Assembly (NCBI GenBank): GCA_008933705.1 | Contig: WBUN01000056.1 | Span: forward strand, 1 to 33,686 | Length of the DNA: 33,686 nt | Reading direction: 5' to 3' | From: Hyphomicrobiaceae bacterium | Lineage (GTDB): Bacteria; Pseudomonadota; Alphaproteobacteria; Rhizobiales; Hyphomicrobiaceae | Part shown: positions 6,502-14,758 of the stretch, piece after piece | Layout: every line of letters begins with the position of its first letter | How positions within the stretch are numbered: position 1 is the stretch's first letter | The notes under the pieces: generated by a model | The model's database searches: none | What the model was told of the DNA's origin: nothing | The model's input: only the letters and a program-made list of their open reading frames with translations | Made by a program: the position numbers and the translations under genes

Positions 6502-8019
6502 TCACACGTAGCCGAGCCAGCGCCAATAGGTGGCGCCGAGGATGGCCACCAGTGCGAAGGCAATCGCCGTCAGCACCAGACCGGTGCGCACGAAATCGCG
6601 CGCCTCGAACGTCTCTGTTCCGTACGCGACCATGTTCTGCGGCGCGTTCACCACCAGGATGAACCCGAAGCTGACGACGAACTGCAGCAGCATGGTCATG
6701 CCGACGACGTTGATGCCGGGCGTGGAGACGCCCTGAAGCACAGCGATGATGATCGGGATCATGGCCGAGGCCAGTGCAGTGGCGCTCGCAAACCCCAGGT
6801 GTATCACGATCAGGAACACGCTCATGATCATCAGGATCGCCATGGCGCTCGCCTGCTTGAGGCCGAATTGGGCAACGATCAGATCGGCAAGCCAGATGGC
6901 ACCCTTGGTCTGCAGCAGCGCAGTGCCGAGGCTGATGCCGACGCCGAACAGCACCACGGTGCCCCAGGGAATGCGCGGCTGCGCCTCCTTCCAGGTCATG
7001 ATGCCGATGCCGGGCAGGAACATCAGCGCCACTGCGGCAACGGTGGTGGAACTCGTATCGAATTTGTGCAGCACGCCCTCGGTGGCCCAGAATCCGAGCA
7101 GGGTGAGCGAGATCGCCAGCAGCTTCTTCTCGGATGCCTTCATCGGACCCAGCTCTGCCAGCGACTTGCGGATGGCCTCGCGGCCACCCGGCACGTCCTT
7201 GATCTCCGGCGGCATCATGCGCGTCATGACGAAATAGAGGGCTATCGACATGAGAACGCCGAACGGCGCCGCCGCGATGAGCCATTCGAGCCAGGTGACG
7301 GTCTTCTGCAGGGTCTTCTCCATGAAGCCGATGGCGACCATGTTCTGCGCCGCGGCGGTCTTGATGCCGACGTTCCAGATGCTCGCCGTCTGCGTGGTCG
7401 TGATCATCAGCATGCCGGCGAAGGCGCTCTTCTTGCTGACGCCGAATGCGGCGATGATGCCGAGCATGATCGGGACAAGGCAGGAAACGCGCGCCGTCGT
7501 CGACGGCACCAGGAAGGCCAGCACGATGCCGACCAGCATCGATCCGGCCACGACATGACGCGCCTCCGTGCCGACGCGGGACAGGATGACGAGGGCGATG
7601 CGCCTATCCAGGCCTGTCGCCGTCATCGCTGCGGCAAGAAAGAGGGCCGCGGCCACGAGAGCGAGCGCGGTATTGGCAAAGCCGCCAAAGGCCATCCCGA
7701 GACCTGCGCTCGTCCCGATCAGCACCTTCGGGTTGGCAACATTGGGCGCGGTTCCAAGCAGGAAGGCCATCAGCGCCGCGATGACGACCGCAGACACGGC
7801 GTAGTCGAGCGCCTCCGTCATCCACACGATCACGGCAAAGACGAGCAGCGCCAGCATGCGATGGCCTGCCACCGGCAGCCCGGCCGGCGTCGGCAAGAGC
7901 ATGATCGCCACGAGGGCGGCGACGGCGAGCAGCAGCCCCCAATTGGCGGCGGTCCAATACGATGGCCGTTCGGCCGGTACTGCGATTGCGCGCGCGGATG
8001 CCTGTCTTGCGGCCTGCAT
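6502..8019 (-). CDS. SLC13/DASS-family anion:sodium symporter
   Basis: A 505-residue inner-membrane protein with about 12 hydrophobic segments, of the divalent anion:Na+ symporter family (citrate, dicarboxylates, sulfate). Recognisable features are the early HRMLALLVFAVIVWMTEALDYAVS segment, the VPSTTARVSCLVPIM stretch (the S-x-T type substrate/sodium motif), and the second-half counterpart around NAPQNMVAYGTETF. The substrate cannot be told from sequence. The ATG at 8019 has GGAGGGG about six bases upstream; a longer frame reaching 8241 is rejected because it would overlap the hsp20 start and has no binding site. It is divergent from the hsp20 operon, and a FixK/FNR-type box lies 59 bases upstream, so oxygen-dependent control is possible. 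Confidence 0.88.
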   Translation of the reverse strand: MQAARQASARAIAVPAERPSYWTAANWGLLLAVAALVAIMLLPTPAGLPVAGHRMLALLVFAVIVWMTEALDYAVSAVVIAALMAFLLGTAPNVANPKVLIGTSAGLGMAFGGFANTALALVAAALFLAAAMTATGLDRRIALVILSRVGTEARHVVAGSMLVGIVLAFLVPSTTARVSCLVPIMLGIIAAFGVSKKSAFAGMLMITTTQTASIWNVGIKTAAAQNMVAIGFMEKTLQKTVTWLEWLIAAAPFGVLMSIALYFVMTRMMPPEIKDVPGGREAIRKSLAELGPMKASEKKLLAISLTLLGFWATEGVLHKFDTSSTTVAAVALMFLPGIGIMTWKEAQPRIPWGTVVLFGVGISLGTALLQTKGAIWLADLIVAQFGLKQASAMAILMIMSVFLIVIHLGFASATALASAMIPIIIAVLQGVSTPGINVVGMTMLLQFVVSFGFILVVNAPQNMVAYGTETFEARDFVRTGLVLTAIAFALVAILGATYWRWLGYV

Positions 8020-8077
8020 GGTGTGCCCCTCCGGCAGTGAGTGCGCGCGAACTTGCTGCACGCGCGGCAAACCCTCC

Positions 8078-8091
8078 TTGAGCAAGATCAA
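8078..8091. promoter_or_regulatory. FixK/FNR-type box
   Basis: TTGAGCAAGATCAA fits the FixK/FNR consensus TTGA-N6-TCAA. It lies between the divergent SLC13 transporter (start 8019) and hsp20 (start 8201) genes. Its centre at 8084.5 would give a class II activator position (-41.5) for a transcript starting near 8043 toward the transporter or near 8126 toward hsp20. No clear -10 element separates the two options. Confidence 0.6.
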
Positions 8092-8200
8092 TGGCCGGCT
8101 GGCCGCGGCGCCGACACCGGCCCGATGCCCGAGTTTGACGCCAATCAATGCCGCCGGGCGCGGCCCGGCGATGATGGGCCTCCCGTCGATGGAGAGAGCC

Positions 8201-8617
8201 ATGGTGGAGAGATCACATACGGCCGGCCTGCTTCCGAACATCTACGGTCCGCTGCGCAAGCTCGGCGAGAAGGTCGCCGACTGGTTCGCACCCAAGGCCG
8301 ATGCCGCCGTGGCGCCCGACTTCTACGAGATCAGCCTGGAGCTGCCGGGCGTGAGCCCGGACGAGATCGAGGTTTCCGTCCAGGACGAGACGCTGACGGT
8401 GCAGGGCGAGAAGCATTTCGAGCGCGAGGAGCAGGGCAAGAGCTACTTCTTCTCCGAACGGGAATACGGCGCCTTCCAGCGCTCGTTCCGCCTGCCGCCC
8501 GATGCCAGCGCCGACCGCGTCGACGCCGCGTTCAGGAACGGCGTGCTCACCATCACCATCCCGAAATTGAGGGCGGCGCAGCAAGACATCCGCAAAGTCG
8601 TAGTCCGCGCAGAATAA
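8201..8617 (+). CDS. Hsp20/alpha-crystallin small heat shock protein
   Basis: A 138-residue small heat shock protein, an ATP-independent holdase that keeps unfolding proteins soluble. The alpha-crystallin domain spans about 38-135: DFYEISLELPGVSPDEIEVS, LTVQGEK, and the signature AAFRNGVLTITIPK near the C-terminus. The usual C-terminal I-x-I/V motif may be represented by VVV. The ATG at 8201 was chosen with GGAGAG just upstream; an in-frame ATG at 8189 lacks one. It heads a probable three-gene operon (41 bases to the next gene). A FixK/FNR-type box lies 110 bases upstream, so induction at low oxygen is plausible. Confidence 0.93.
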   Translation: MVERSHTAGLLPNIYGPLRKLGEKVADWFAPKADAAVAPDFYEISLELPGVSPDEIEVSVQDETLTVQGEKHFEREEQGKSYFFSEREYGAFQRSFRLPPDASADRVDAAFRNGVLTITIPKLRAAQQDIRKVVVRAE

Positions 8618-8658
8618 AAAGGACGGGATGGAAGCGCGGGCCTGAGGAGCGGCACACC

Positions 8659-8967
8659 ATGATCACGCTCGAGGACTGCATTGCCTTGTGTGGTTTGACG
8701 GAGGCCGAGGTCCTCGCTCTGGCCGAGCACGAGCACATCCCCGAAATTGCGGCGGCCGCGCTCGCCGACTACCTGCTGCACGAGGAGCACGGCAGCGAAA
8801 AGATCCGGCAGATGATCGTCGACGACATACGGGCGGCGCTGATGCGCGGCGACCGCAAGCATGCCAAGGAACTGTTCTCGGCGCTGCGCCACTTCGTCGG
8901 CACGCACCCGGAGCTGCGCCTGGCGGCCGGCGCGCCGCCTGCCGGGCCGTCTCCGCCCAACCGTTGA
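8659..8967 (+). CDS. Small conserved alphaproteobacterial protein of unknown function
   Basis: A 102-residue soluble protein starting MITLEDCIALCGLTEAEVLALAEHEHIPEI. I recognise the pattern as a family widespread in alphaproteobacteria, annotated only as hypothetical: an N-terminal LEDC-x3-C-x-L-(T/S)-E helix pair, then AALADYLLHEEHG, a helix with IRQMIVDDIRAAL, and a closing ALRHFVGTH. The C-terminal 15 residues are Pro/Ala rich. The two cysteines (7 and 11) could bind metal or be redox active, but nothing shows this directly. GAGGAG lies about ten bases upstream. It lies 41 bases after hsp20 and four bases before the nuclease-like gene, so the three are likely co-transcribed. Confidence 0.85.
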   Translation: MITLEDCIALCGLTEAEVLALAEHEHIPEIAAAALADYLLHEEHGSEKIRQMIVDDIRAALMRGDRKHAKELFSALRHFVGTHPELRLAAGAPPAGPSPPNR

Positions 8968-8971
8968 GCCA

Positions 8972-9952
8972 ATGCGCCTTGCAACATTCAACGTCGAGAG
9001 CCTGGATCTGCCGCCCAAGGCGCCGCTCCCCCTCGAGACGCGTGCCGCCGTCCTGAGGCCGGCGCTGGAGCGGCTCGATGCCGACATTCTCTGCCTGCAG
9101 GAAGTCAACGGCCAGCACGTGCAGGGCTCGAGGGAACGCCGGCTCGTCGCCCTAGACCGCCTTCTGGAGGGGACACGCTATGAGCACTACGAGCGCGCAG
9201 CGACATCCGGCCCGGCCGGCACCGGCGTCGCCGATGTCCACAATCTGGTGACGCTCTCCCGATTCCCCTTCACCGCCCGCAGAGAAATCCGCCATGCCCA
9301 CGTCCAGCCGCTGCAGCACACCATGATCACGGGGACGGCGGCCGGCGGCCCCGCGCCGGTCCATTTCGACCGTCCCCTGCTGCTGACACGCTTCGACCTG
9401 CCCGGCGGACGCGCGGTCGCCGTCATCAACGTGCACCTGCGTGCGCCGCTCGCCAGCGTCATCCCGGGCGAGAAGAGCGGTCATTTCACGTGGCGCTCCA
9501 TACGCGGATGGGCCGAGGGCTACTATCTCTCGGCGCTCAAACGCGCCGGGCAGGCGCTCGAGCTGAGACTCCTCGTCGACGAATTGCTGGCCGACGCGCC
9601 CCATGCTCTCGTCGCCGTGGCGGGCGACTTCAACGCCGAGGATCACGAGACGCCGCTCAGGCTGGCGGTCGGCGCAGAGGAAGACACCGGCGCCAGCGAG
9701 CTGGCGGCGCAGTCGCTCGCCATCCTCGATCGCTCCATCGCACAGGACCGGCGCTGGTCCGTGCTGCATCACGGCCGACCGCAGATGCTGGACCACATCC
9801 TGGCGAGCCACGCGCTCTACGGCCGCTTCAGACACATCGAGGTGCACAACGAGCTGCTTGCCGACGAAGCGGTGGGGTTCGCCAAGTCGATGCACGCGGC
9901 GGCGTCCTATCATGCGCCGCTGGTGGCCCAGTTCGATCTCGACAGCGATTGA
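8972..9952 (+). CDS. Endonuclease/exonuclease/phosphatase family protein
   Basis: A 326-residue protein with the EEP (DNase I-like) fold. Ordered motifs are visible: RLATFNVESL at the N-terminus (catalytic Asn), DILCLQEVN (metal-binding Glu), VINVHLRAP, VAGDFNAED (Asp-x-Asn), MLDHILAS and the final SYHAPLVAQF containing the catalytic His. All key residues of the family are present, so it should be an active metal-dependent phosphodiesterase or phosphatase; the substrate (nucleic acid, nucleotide or phospholipid) is not predictable. There is no signal peptide. It starts four bases after the 102-residue gene and is the last gene of the hsp20 operon. A strong hairpin follows 46 bases after the stop. 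Confidence 0.88.
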   Translation: MRLATFNVESLDLPPKAPLPLETRAAVLRPALERLDADILCLQEVNGQHVQGSRERRLVALDRLLEGTRYEHYERAATSGPAGTGVADVHNLVTLSRFPFTARREIRHAHVQPLQHTMITGTAAGGPAPVHFDRPLLLTRFDLPGGRAVAVINVHLRAPLASVIPGEKSGHFTWRSIRGWAEGYYLSALKRAGQALELRLLVDELLADAPHALVAVAGDFNAEDHETPLRLAVGAEEDTGASELAAQSLAILDRSIAQDRRWSVLHHGRPQMLDHILASHALYGRFRHIEVHNELLADEAVGFAKSMHAAASYHAPLVAQFDLDSD

Positions 9953-9998
9953 TGCCGAGCCTGCCCGCCGCATCACACACTGTGCCCCTCGGGGGGAC

Positions 9999-10035
9999 GG
10001 GATCCGGGACCGCGAGGGCGGCGGTCCCGGATCCC
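9999..10035 (+). terminator. Strong hairpin after the nuclease-like gene
   Basis: GGGATCCGGGACCGC (9999-10013) pairs perfectly over 15 bp with GCGGTCCCGGATCCC (10021-10035) around a 7-nt loop. It begins 46 bases after the stop of the hsp20 operon's last gene. No U-tract follows, so it may act as a Rho-assisted stop or a transcript-protecting structure rather than a classical terminator. Confidence 0.5.
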
Positions 10036-10489
10036 TCTGCCTCGAGCGACCGTCCCGCGGGGGCAGGTGGCGCGTCTCGGCTGTCACTGTGCGCCGCTTT
10101 TCGGCGCGAATTCGGCAGGGCCCCATTCTTCGACGCTCTCTCTGACAGTGCTGTGACACCTCCGCGCGCACGGGCGCGATCCGTGCTGAAACGGCCCAAT
10201 TTTCGGCCTTTTCGGGCATTTGCAGACCTGTGGATAACCCGTGCAGGACCGCTTATCGAGGAAGCAGCGACCCTGTGCCGAAGCTCTCTCCCCCCGCCCC
10301 AGGCCCCTCAGGGCGCCATGGGGGCCCGCCCGAGCCTTGATTTCTCGGCGCTCTCTCGGTAGAGCCCTGTATCCTGCGGGTGCAAGGGACCGGCTGCGGT
10401 CTGCAGCTCAGGTCGAGCCCGTCGAACCTCTATCCTTGCAAGCCGAGAACCGAGCGGGCGCGGCCGTGCTCCGCGCAATGAGGATGGCC
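10036..10489. other. Long intergenic stretch without a recognisable gene
   Basis: The roughly 450 bases between the hairpin and the MBL-fold hydrolase gene hold no convincing coding region: frames here lack recognisable protein pattern. A perfect DnaA-box sequence, TGTGGATAA, occurs once at 10229-10237 and may be chance. The stretch 10185-10225 is relatively T-rich and contains repeated TTTTCGGC/TTTTCGGG, which could be part of a promoter region for the hydrolase gene. No clear -35/-10 pair was found. Confidence 0.4.
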
Positions 10490-11398
10490 ATGGCCGAAAC
10501 CCTGACCTTCAAGACGTCCATGCAGTTCGCCTACGGGGAGCCTCGCGAGCTCGCGCCCAGGGTCGTCCGCCTCGTTGCCAACAATCCGAGCCCGTTCACG
10601 TTCAAGGGCACCAACACCTACCTGATCGGCACCGAGAACCTTGCCTTGATCGATCCGGGCCCCGATGACGCGGCCCACCTCGATGCGATCCTCAGAACGA
10701 TCGGCAAGCGCCGGCTCACGCACATCGTCATCACGCACACCCACCGCGACCACACCGACGGCCTCGCCGCCCTGGTTGCAGCCACAGGGGCCCGCACGGC
10801 CGGCTTCGGACGGCGCGCTGCGATGCGCGGCACCAAGCGAACGAGCCCGTCGGGCAGCGAGTTCGTGGATAAGGACTTCATCCCGGACATCCCCCTTGTC
10901 GACGGTCAGCGCCTCGAAGGAAACGGCTGGGCCCTCGATGCCGTGCACACGCCGGGCCACGCCCCCGATCATCTGTGCTTTGCGCTCGCCGGCACGCATA
11001 TCCTCTTCTCGGGCGACCACGTGATGGGCTGGAACACGAGCGTCGTCGCCCCGCCGGAGGGCAACATGGGCGCCTATATCCGCTCCCTGGAGCTGATGGG
11101 CCAGCGCAGCGACGCCACCTACTTCCCCGGCCACGGCGGGCAGGTGGAAGATCCCCAGCGCCTGGTGAAGGCGTTCCTGCTCCATCGCCGCATGCGCGAG
11201 CACGCCATCCTGGAGTGCATCCGCGACGGCAAGAATACGGCCAGGGCCATCGTGCCGATCGTCTACAAGGGCATCGACCCCAAGCTTCTCAACGCTGCGA
11301 CTCTCTCGGTGCTCGCACACGTTGAGCACTTGATGGAGCGCGGTCTCGTTCACTGCGAGACTCCGCTTTCTTCTGATCGCGCGCTTTCAGCTTCTTGA
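10490..11398 (+). CDS. MBL-fold metallo-hydrolase (LACTB2-like)
   Basis: A 302-residue cytoplasmic metallo-beta-lactamase-fold protein. The metal motifs are complete: ITHTHRDHTDG (H-x-H-x-D-H), HTPGHAPDHLCF (third His), LFSGDHVMGW (bridging Asp) and YFPGHGG (last His). A C-terminal helical winged segment (about 225-290) resembles the LACTB2-like group, which includes hydrolases and ribonucleases; the substrate is open. The opening NNPSPFTFKGTNTYLIG is typical of this group. In-frame ATGs lie at 10478, 10484 and 10490; 10490 was chosen because AGGA sits five bases before it. The last 110 bases overlap the 3' end of the converging DUF1499 gene. Confidence 0.88.
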   Translation: MAETLTFKTSMQFAYGEPRELAPRVVRLVANNPSPFTFKGTNTYLIGTENLALIDPGPDDAAHLDAILRTIGKRRLTHIVITHTHRDHTDGLAALVAATGARTAGFGRRAAMRGTKRTSPSGSEFVDKDFIPDIPLVDGQRLEGNGWALDAVHTPGHAPDHLCFALAGTHILFSGDHVMGWNTSVVAPPEGNMGAYIRSLELMGQRSDATYFPGHGGQVEDPQRLVKAFLLHRRMREHAILECIRDGKNTARAIVPIVYKGIDPKLLNAATLSVLAHVEHLMERGLVHCETPLSSDRALSAS

Positions 11399-12227
11399 GC
11401 ACCGCGCCGGCGCGGGTGGAGCGAAGTCCGCGCCGGCCGGCGATCGCCGACGGCGTCGTTGCATCGGCGCGGGCCTGAACCTCGGCGAGGAGCCTGCGCA
11501 CGCGGTTCGCATTCTGACCGAAATCGAACGTGCCGAAGCGCGAGGCCGAACGTACGTCCACCCGCGAGCGCGTGGCATTGCCCTCCACGCGGATAACGAT
11601 GTCGTCGGTGAAGCCGACCAGGAGCGTGCGGTCTGTTGCCTCCAGGATCCCCGCCCTGGCCGGCCTGCCGACCGGGGGCTCGGTCGCCGCCACCTTCCAT
11701 CTGAGCTTGGCGACGGACTCCTCGACGAGTTCGAAGGTCTCTTCCAGCGAGCGCTCGACAACAAGAGTGCGAACGTCGGGAAATGCCTGCTGCTGCAGCA
11801 GGGCGAAACGCTCGCCTGGGTAGTTCGGTGAATTGGCACCGGCGGGCCGCAGCTTGCTGAGCGCCGCAAAGCGCGGCGGCGAGGCCGGATCGGTCGTGAT
11901 GTCGTTGATCGGCGGCAGGTTCATGTAGGCCGGCACATAGGCCAGCGGCCAGGCAGCCAGCAGGATCGGCAGCAGCACGCCGATGGCCGCCCGGCCTGCA
12001 CCGCCATACCCGCGACGCCAGATCTGCGCCATTGCGACCAGTCCAACCAGCACGGCGAGCGCGGCGATGCCGTACCCGACGCGGAAGAGGTTGAGCGCCA
12101 CCGGCGTTGGAAAGGACGTGAGGCGATGCAAGGCCACATCGGCCACGATGAGGCTTGCCGCAAAAAAGGCGATGCGGCTCGACCAACGCGCCAGCGGCGC
12201 AACTATGACGTTATATCGATCGCTCAT
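11289..12227 (-). CDS. DUF1499 domain membrane protein
   Basis: A 312-residue protein with about three hydrophobic helices in the first 105 residues (about 18-33, 46-70 and 80-100), followed by a DUF1499 domain. The domain is marked by LPPINDITTDPASPPRF near 104-120 and the later SRVDVRSASRFGTFDFGQNANR. The C-terminal 45 residues are rich in Lys, Arg and Glu and look disordered. The function of DUF1499 is unknown. The ATG at 12227 begins the conserved-looking MSDRY; an extension to 12350 adds 41 residues unlike the family. Its 3' end overlaps the MBL-fold gene by 110 bases on the opposite strand, so the disordered tail is encoded in DNA that also codes for the hydrolase C-terminus. Confidence 0.8.
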   Translation of the reverse strand: MSDRYNVIVAPLARWSSRIAFFAASLIVADVALHRLTSFPTPVALNLFRVGYGIAALAVLVGLVAMAQIWRRGYGGAGRAAIGVLLPILLAAWPLAYVPAYMNLPPINDITTDPASPPRFAALSKLRPAGANSPNYPGERFALLQQQAFPDVRTLVVERSLEETFELVEESVAKLRWKVAATEPPVGRPARAGILEATDRTLLVGFTDDIVIRVEGNATRSRVDVRSASRFGTFDFGQNANRVRRLLAEVQARADATTPSAIAGRRGLRSTRAGAVLKKLKARDQKKAESRSERDRAPSSAQRVRAPRESQR

Positions 12228-12417
12228 GCGTCGCGGTTTCCGCCTTGCCCGCTCATACCAGTGTTCGCCCCCACCCGCCAGCGGCAGCGCGGTCTCATCC
12301 CCCTCCTGCAACGGTGTCGCGCTCCCCCATTCCGGCGCAGCCAACGACAATGAGAGGGTGACATCCCGCGTCGGGCGCTTAGGATATCAGGCGACAACGG
12401 CCAACCTCGGTGACCCC

Positions 12418-13806
12418 ATGCGACCTCTGTCGAATTTTGCAGCCCGCGACGTCGAGACCCTGCTGCATCCGACCACCAACCTCCTGGCGCACCGCAGCCT
12501 CGGGCCGCTGGTGGTGGAGCGGGCCGAGGGTGTCTACGTCTACGACACCGCGGGCAAACGCTACATCGAGGGTTTGGCAGGGTTGTGGTGCACCGGCCTC
12601 GGCTACGGCAACCAGGAGCTGGTCGAGACCGCGCGCGAGCAGATGTCGCGCCTGTCCTTCACGCATCTGTTCGGCGGCCGCAGCCACGAGCCCGCCATCG
12701 CGCTTGCGGAGAAGATCAAGGCCATGGCGCCCGCACCCACCTCCAAGGTGTTCTTCACCAACTCGGGCTCGGAAGCCAACGACACGCAGATCAAGATCGC
12801 CTGGTACTTCAACAACGCGCGCGGCCAGCCCAAGCGCAAGAAGATCATCTCCCGCCATCGCGCCTATCACGGCACCACCATCGCGACGGCAAGCCTGTCC
12901 GGCCTGGCCGTCTTCCACGCCGATTTCGACCTGCCGATGGCGCGCGTGCTGCACACGGATTGTCCGCACCATTGGCGCAGCGCCGAGCCCGGTGAAAGCG
13001 AGGAGGACTACGCGAGCCGTCTTGCCAGGAACCTGGAGGAGCTGATCGAGCGCGAGGGGCCGGAGACGATCGCCGCCTTCATCGCCGAGCCGGTGATGGG
13101 CGCCGGCGGCGTCATCATGCCGCCCAAGACCTACTTCGAGGAGATCCAGGCCGTGCTCTCCCGGCACGGTATCGCCCTCATCGCCGATGAGGTCATCTGC
13201 GGCTTTGCCCGCACCGGCAATTGGTGGGGATCGCAGACATACGGCATACGGCCGGACACGGTGACGATGGCCAAGGCCATCACCTCGGCCTACGTGCCGC
13301 TCGGCGGCTTGACGATATCGGAGGATGTCTACCAGGCCCTGCTGGAGGAAAGCGGCAAGCACGGCGTGTTCGCTCACGGCTTCACCTATTCCGGCCATCC
13401 GCTCGCGTGCGCCGTTGCTCTCAAGACCATCGAGATCTACGAGCGCATCAACATCGTCGCGCACGTGCGGCGCGTGGCGCCGATCTTTGCATTGCGGCTG
13501 AATGCGCTGGCCGACCATCCCCTGGTCGGCGATGCGCGAAGCGTCGGCCTGCTGGGCGCCCTCGAGCTCGTGAAGAACAAGCGCAGCAAGGAGAACTTCG
13601 ATCCCAAGCTCGGCGTCGGCGGGCGGGTCGCGCGCTTCGCCGAGGAGGAAGGACTGATCTGCCGCGCGGTCGGCGGCGACAATATCGGACTCTGTCCCCC
13701 GCTGATCATCGACGGCGCCGAGATCAACGCCATGTTCGACATGATGGGCCGGGCCCTCGACAAGGCGGAAGCCTGGCTTCGCAGCGAAGGCCAGTTCGGC
13801 GCCTAG
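12418..13806 (+). CDS. Class III pyridoxal-phosphate aminotransferase (omega-amine/beta-alanine:pyruvate type)
   Basis: A 462-residue fold-type I aminotransferase. Key features are visible: VFFTNSGSEAND (112-122, phosphate cup), HRAYHG (147-152), the cofactor Asp257 in IADEVICGF, and the Schiff-base Lys286 in TMAKAITSAYVPLGG. These segments and the N-terminal HPTTNLLAH match omega-aminotransferases that move an amino group from an amine, beta-alanine or gamma-aminobutyrate to pyruvate or another keto acid. Exact substrate is not decided. The ATG at 12418 was chosen because homologues start near here; no strong binding site precedes it. It is divergent from the DUF1499 gene. Confidence 0.92.
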   Translation: MRPLSNFAARDVETLLHPTTNLLAHRSLGPLVVERAEGVYVYDTAGKRYIEGLAGLWCTGLGYGNQELVETAREQMSRLSFTHLFGGRSHEPAIALAEKIKAMAPAPTSKVFFTNSGSEANDTQIKIAWYFNNARGQPKRKKIISRHRAYHGTTIATASLSGLAVFHADFDLPMARVLHTDCPHHWRSAEPGESEEDYASRLARNLEELIEREGPETIAAFIAEPVMGAGGVIMPPKTYFEEIQAVLSRHGIALIADEVICGFARTGNWWGSQTYGIRPDTVTMAKAITSAYVPLGGLTISEDVYQALLEESGKHGVFAHGFTYSGHPLACAVALKTIEIYERINIVAHVRRVAPIFALRLNALADHPLVGDARSVGLLGALELVKNKRSKENFDPKLGVGGRVARFAEEEGLICRAVGGDNIGLCPPLIIDGAEINAMFDMMGRALDKAEAWLRSEGQFGA

Positions 13807-13861
13807 AGTGATGTCGAGAGATTCGCCGCCACGAGGTCAGGCCCCTCGCATGAGCCGCGCC

Positions 13862-14635
13862 TCAGACGGCGTCGCCCTGCGTCTCGGCTTCGACCTGTCC
13901 GCGGCTCTGCAGCCAGAGCATGATCGACCAGCAGCCCAGCGCCCACACACCGCCCAGCGTCCAGCCGGCCAGCACATCTGTCGGCCAATGCACGCCGAGG
14001 TAGACCCGGCTGGCGCCGACGATGACCGTCAACGCCACCGCGATGGTGAGAACGTAGACCTTCACGCCCTGATCGGATTGCGTGCGCGCAAGCAGGGCCC
14101 CGAGCGTCAGATAGACGATCGCCGACATCATCGCGTGCCCTGACGGGAAGCTCGCCGTATAGACCTCGGCCCCGTGCGGCACCAGCTCAGGTCTCGGCCG
14201 GGCATAGGTCGCCTTCAAGGTCTGGCTGAGGAGCACGCCGCTCATCACCGAGCCGAGCACCATCAGCGCAGCGTGCCCCTTCCTCGTCATGGCGAGGAAG
14301 CCGGAGACGGCAAGCACCATCAGGGCCAGCACGCCGGTGCTGCCGAGCGCCGTGAAATCGCGCATCATCTCCTCGAACCACCTGGGCCCGATCGGATCCG
14401 ACAGATTGCCCGGCGTGCGCAGGGCCAGAAGAACCCATTCGTCGAACCTGCGCGTGCCGCCCTCACCGACCTCGTCGGCCAGCTTGGCGAAGGCGAACAG
14501 CGCCGCCGCCGCTCCGATCACGGTTGCGAGCGTCACTTTCTCGAAGCGGCTCACGTGCGCGACGAGCGTGGCCAGTTGCGGCTGGGCGCGCAGACGGCGA
14601 AGCAGTCCTGGCAAATCCGGCATGAGGTGCATCAT
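13862..14635 (-). CDS. PAP2-family membrane phosphatase
   Basis: A 257-residue membrane protein with about five or six hydrophobic helices and the three PAP2 motifs in order: KATYARPRP at 141-149 (K-x6-R-P), PSGH at 164-167, and SRVYLGVHWPTD at 209-220 (S-R-x5-H-x3-D). These form the vanadate-sensitive acid phosphatase site, probably facing the periplasm, where it would dephosphorylate lipid phosphates such as phosphatidic acid or undecaprenyl pyrophosphate. Two adjacent ATGs (14635 and 14632) are possible starts; no good ribosome binding site marks either. It converges with the aminotransferase gene and is divergent from the oxidoreductase gene. Confidence 0.92.
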   Translation of the reverse strand: MMHLMPDLPGLLRRLRAQPQLATLVAHVSRFEKVTLATVIGAAAALFAFAKLADEVGEGGTRRFDEWVLLALRTPGNLSDPIGPRWFEEMMRDFTALGSTGVLALMVLAVSGFLAMTRKGHAALMVLGSVMSGVLLSQTLKATYARPRPELVPHGAEVYTASFPSGHAMMSAIVYLTLGALLARTQSDQGVKVYVLTIAVALTVIVGASRVYLGVHWPTDVLAGWTLGGVWALGCWSIMLWLQSRGQVEAETQGDAV

Positions 14636-14692
14636 TCGCCAACGGCGGACGTTAATCAACACCGTCCCGCCCGGCGCCGCTCGACAAGTGGC

Positions 14693-14721
14693 TTGACGCC
14701 ATTGTGCCAAAGTCCTGTGAT
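14693..14721 (+). promoter_or_regulatory. Possible sigma-70-type promoter of the oxidoreductase-phosphatase pair
   Basis: TTGACG at 14693-14698 is followed after 17 bases by TGTGAT (four of six matches to the -10 consensus), placing a transcript start some 30 bases before the ATG at 14759. This is the only reasonable pair in the gap, but the -10 is weak. Confidence 0.35.
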
Positions 14722-14758
14722 GCGCCCCACCCGAACCGGCAACCCCACGAGGCTCCAG

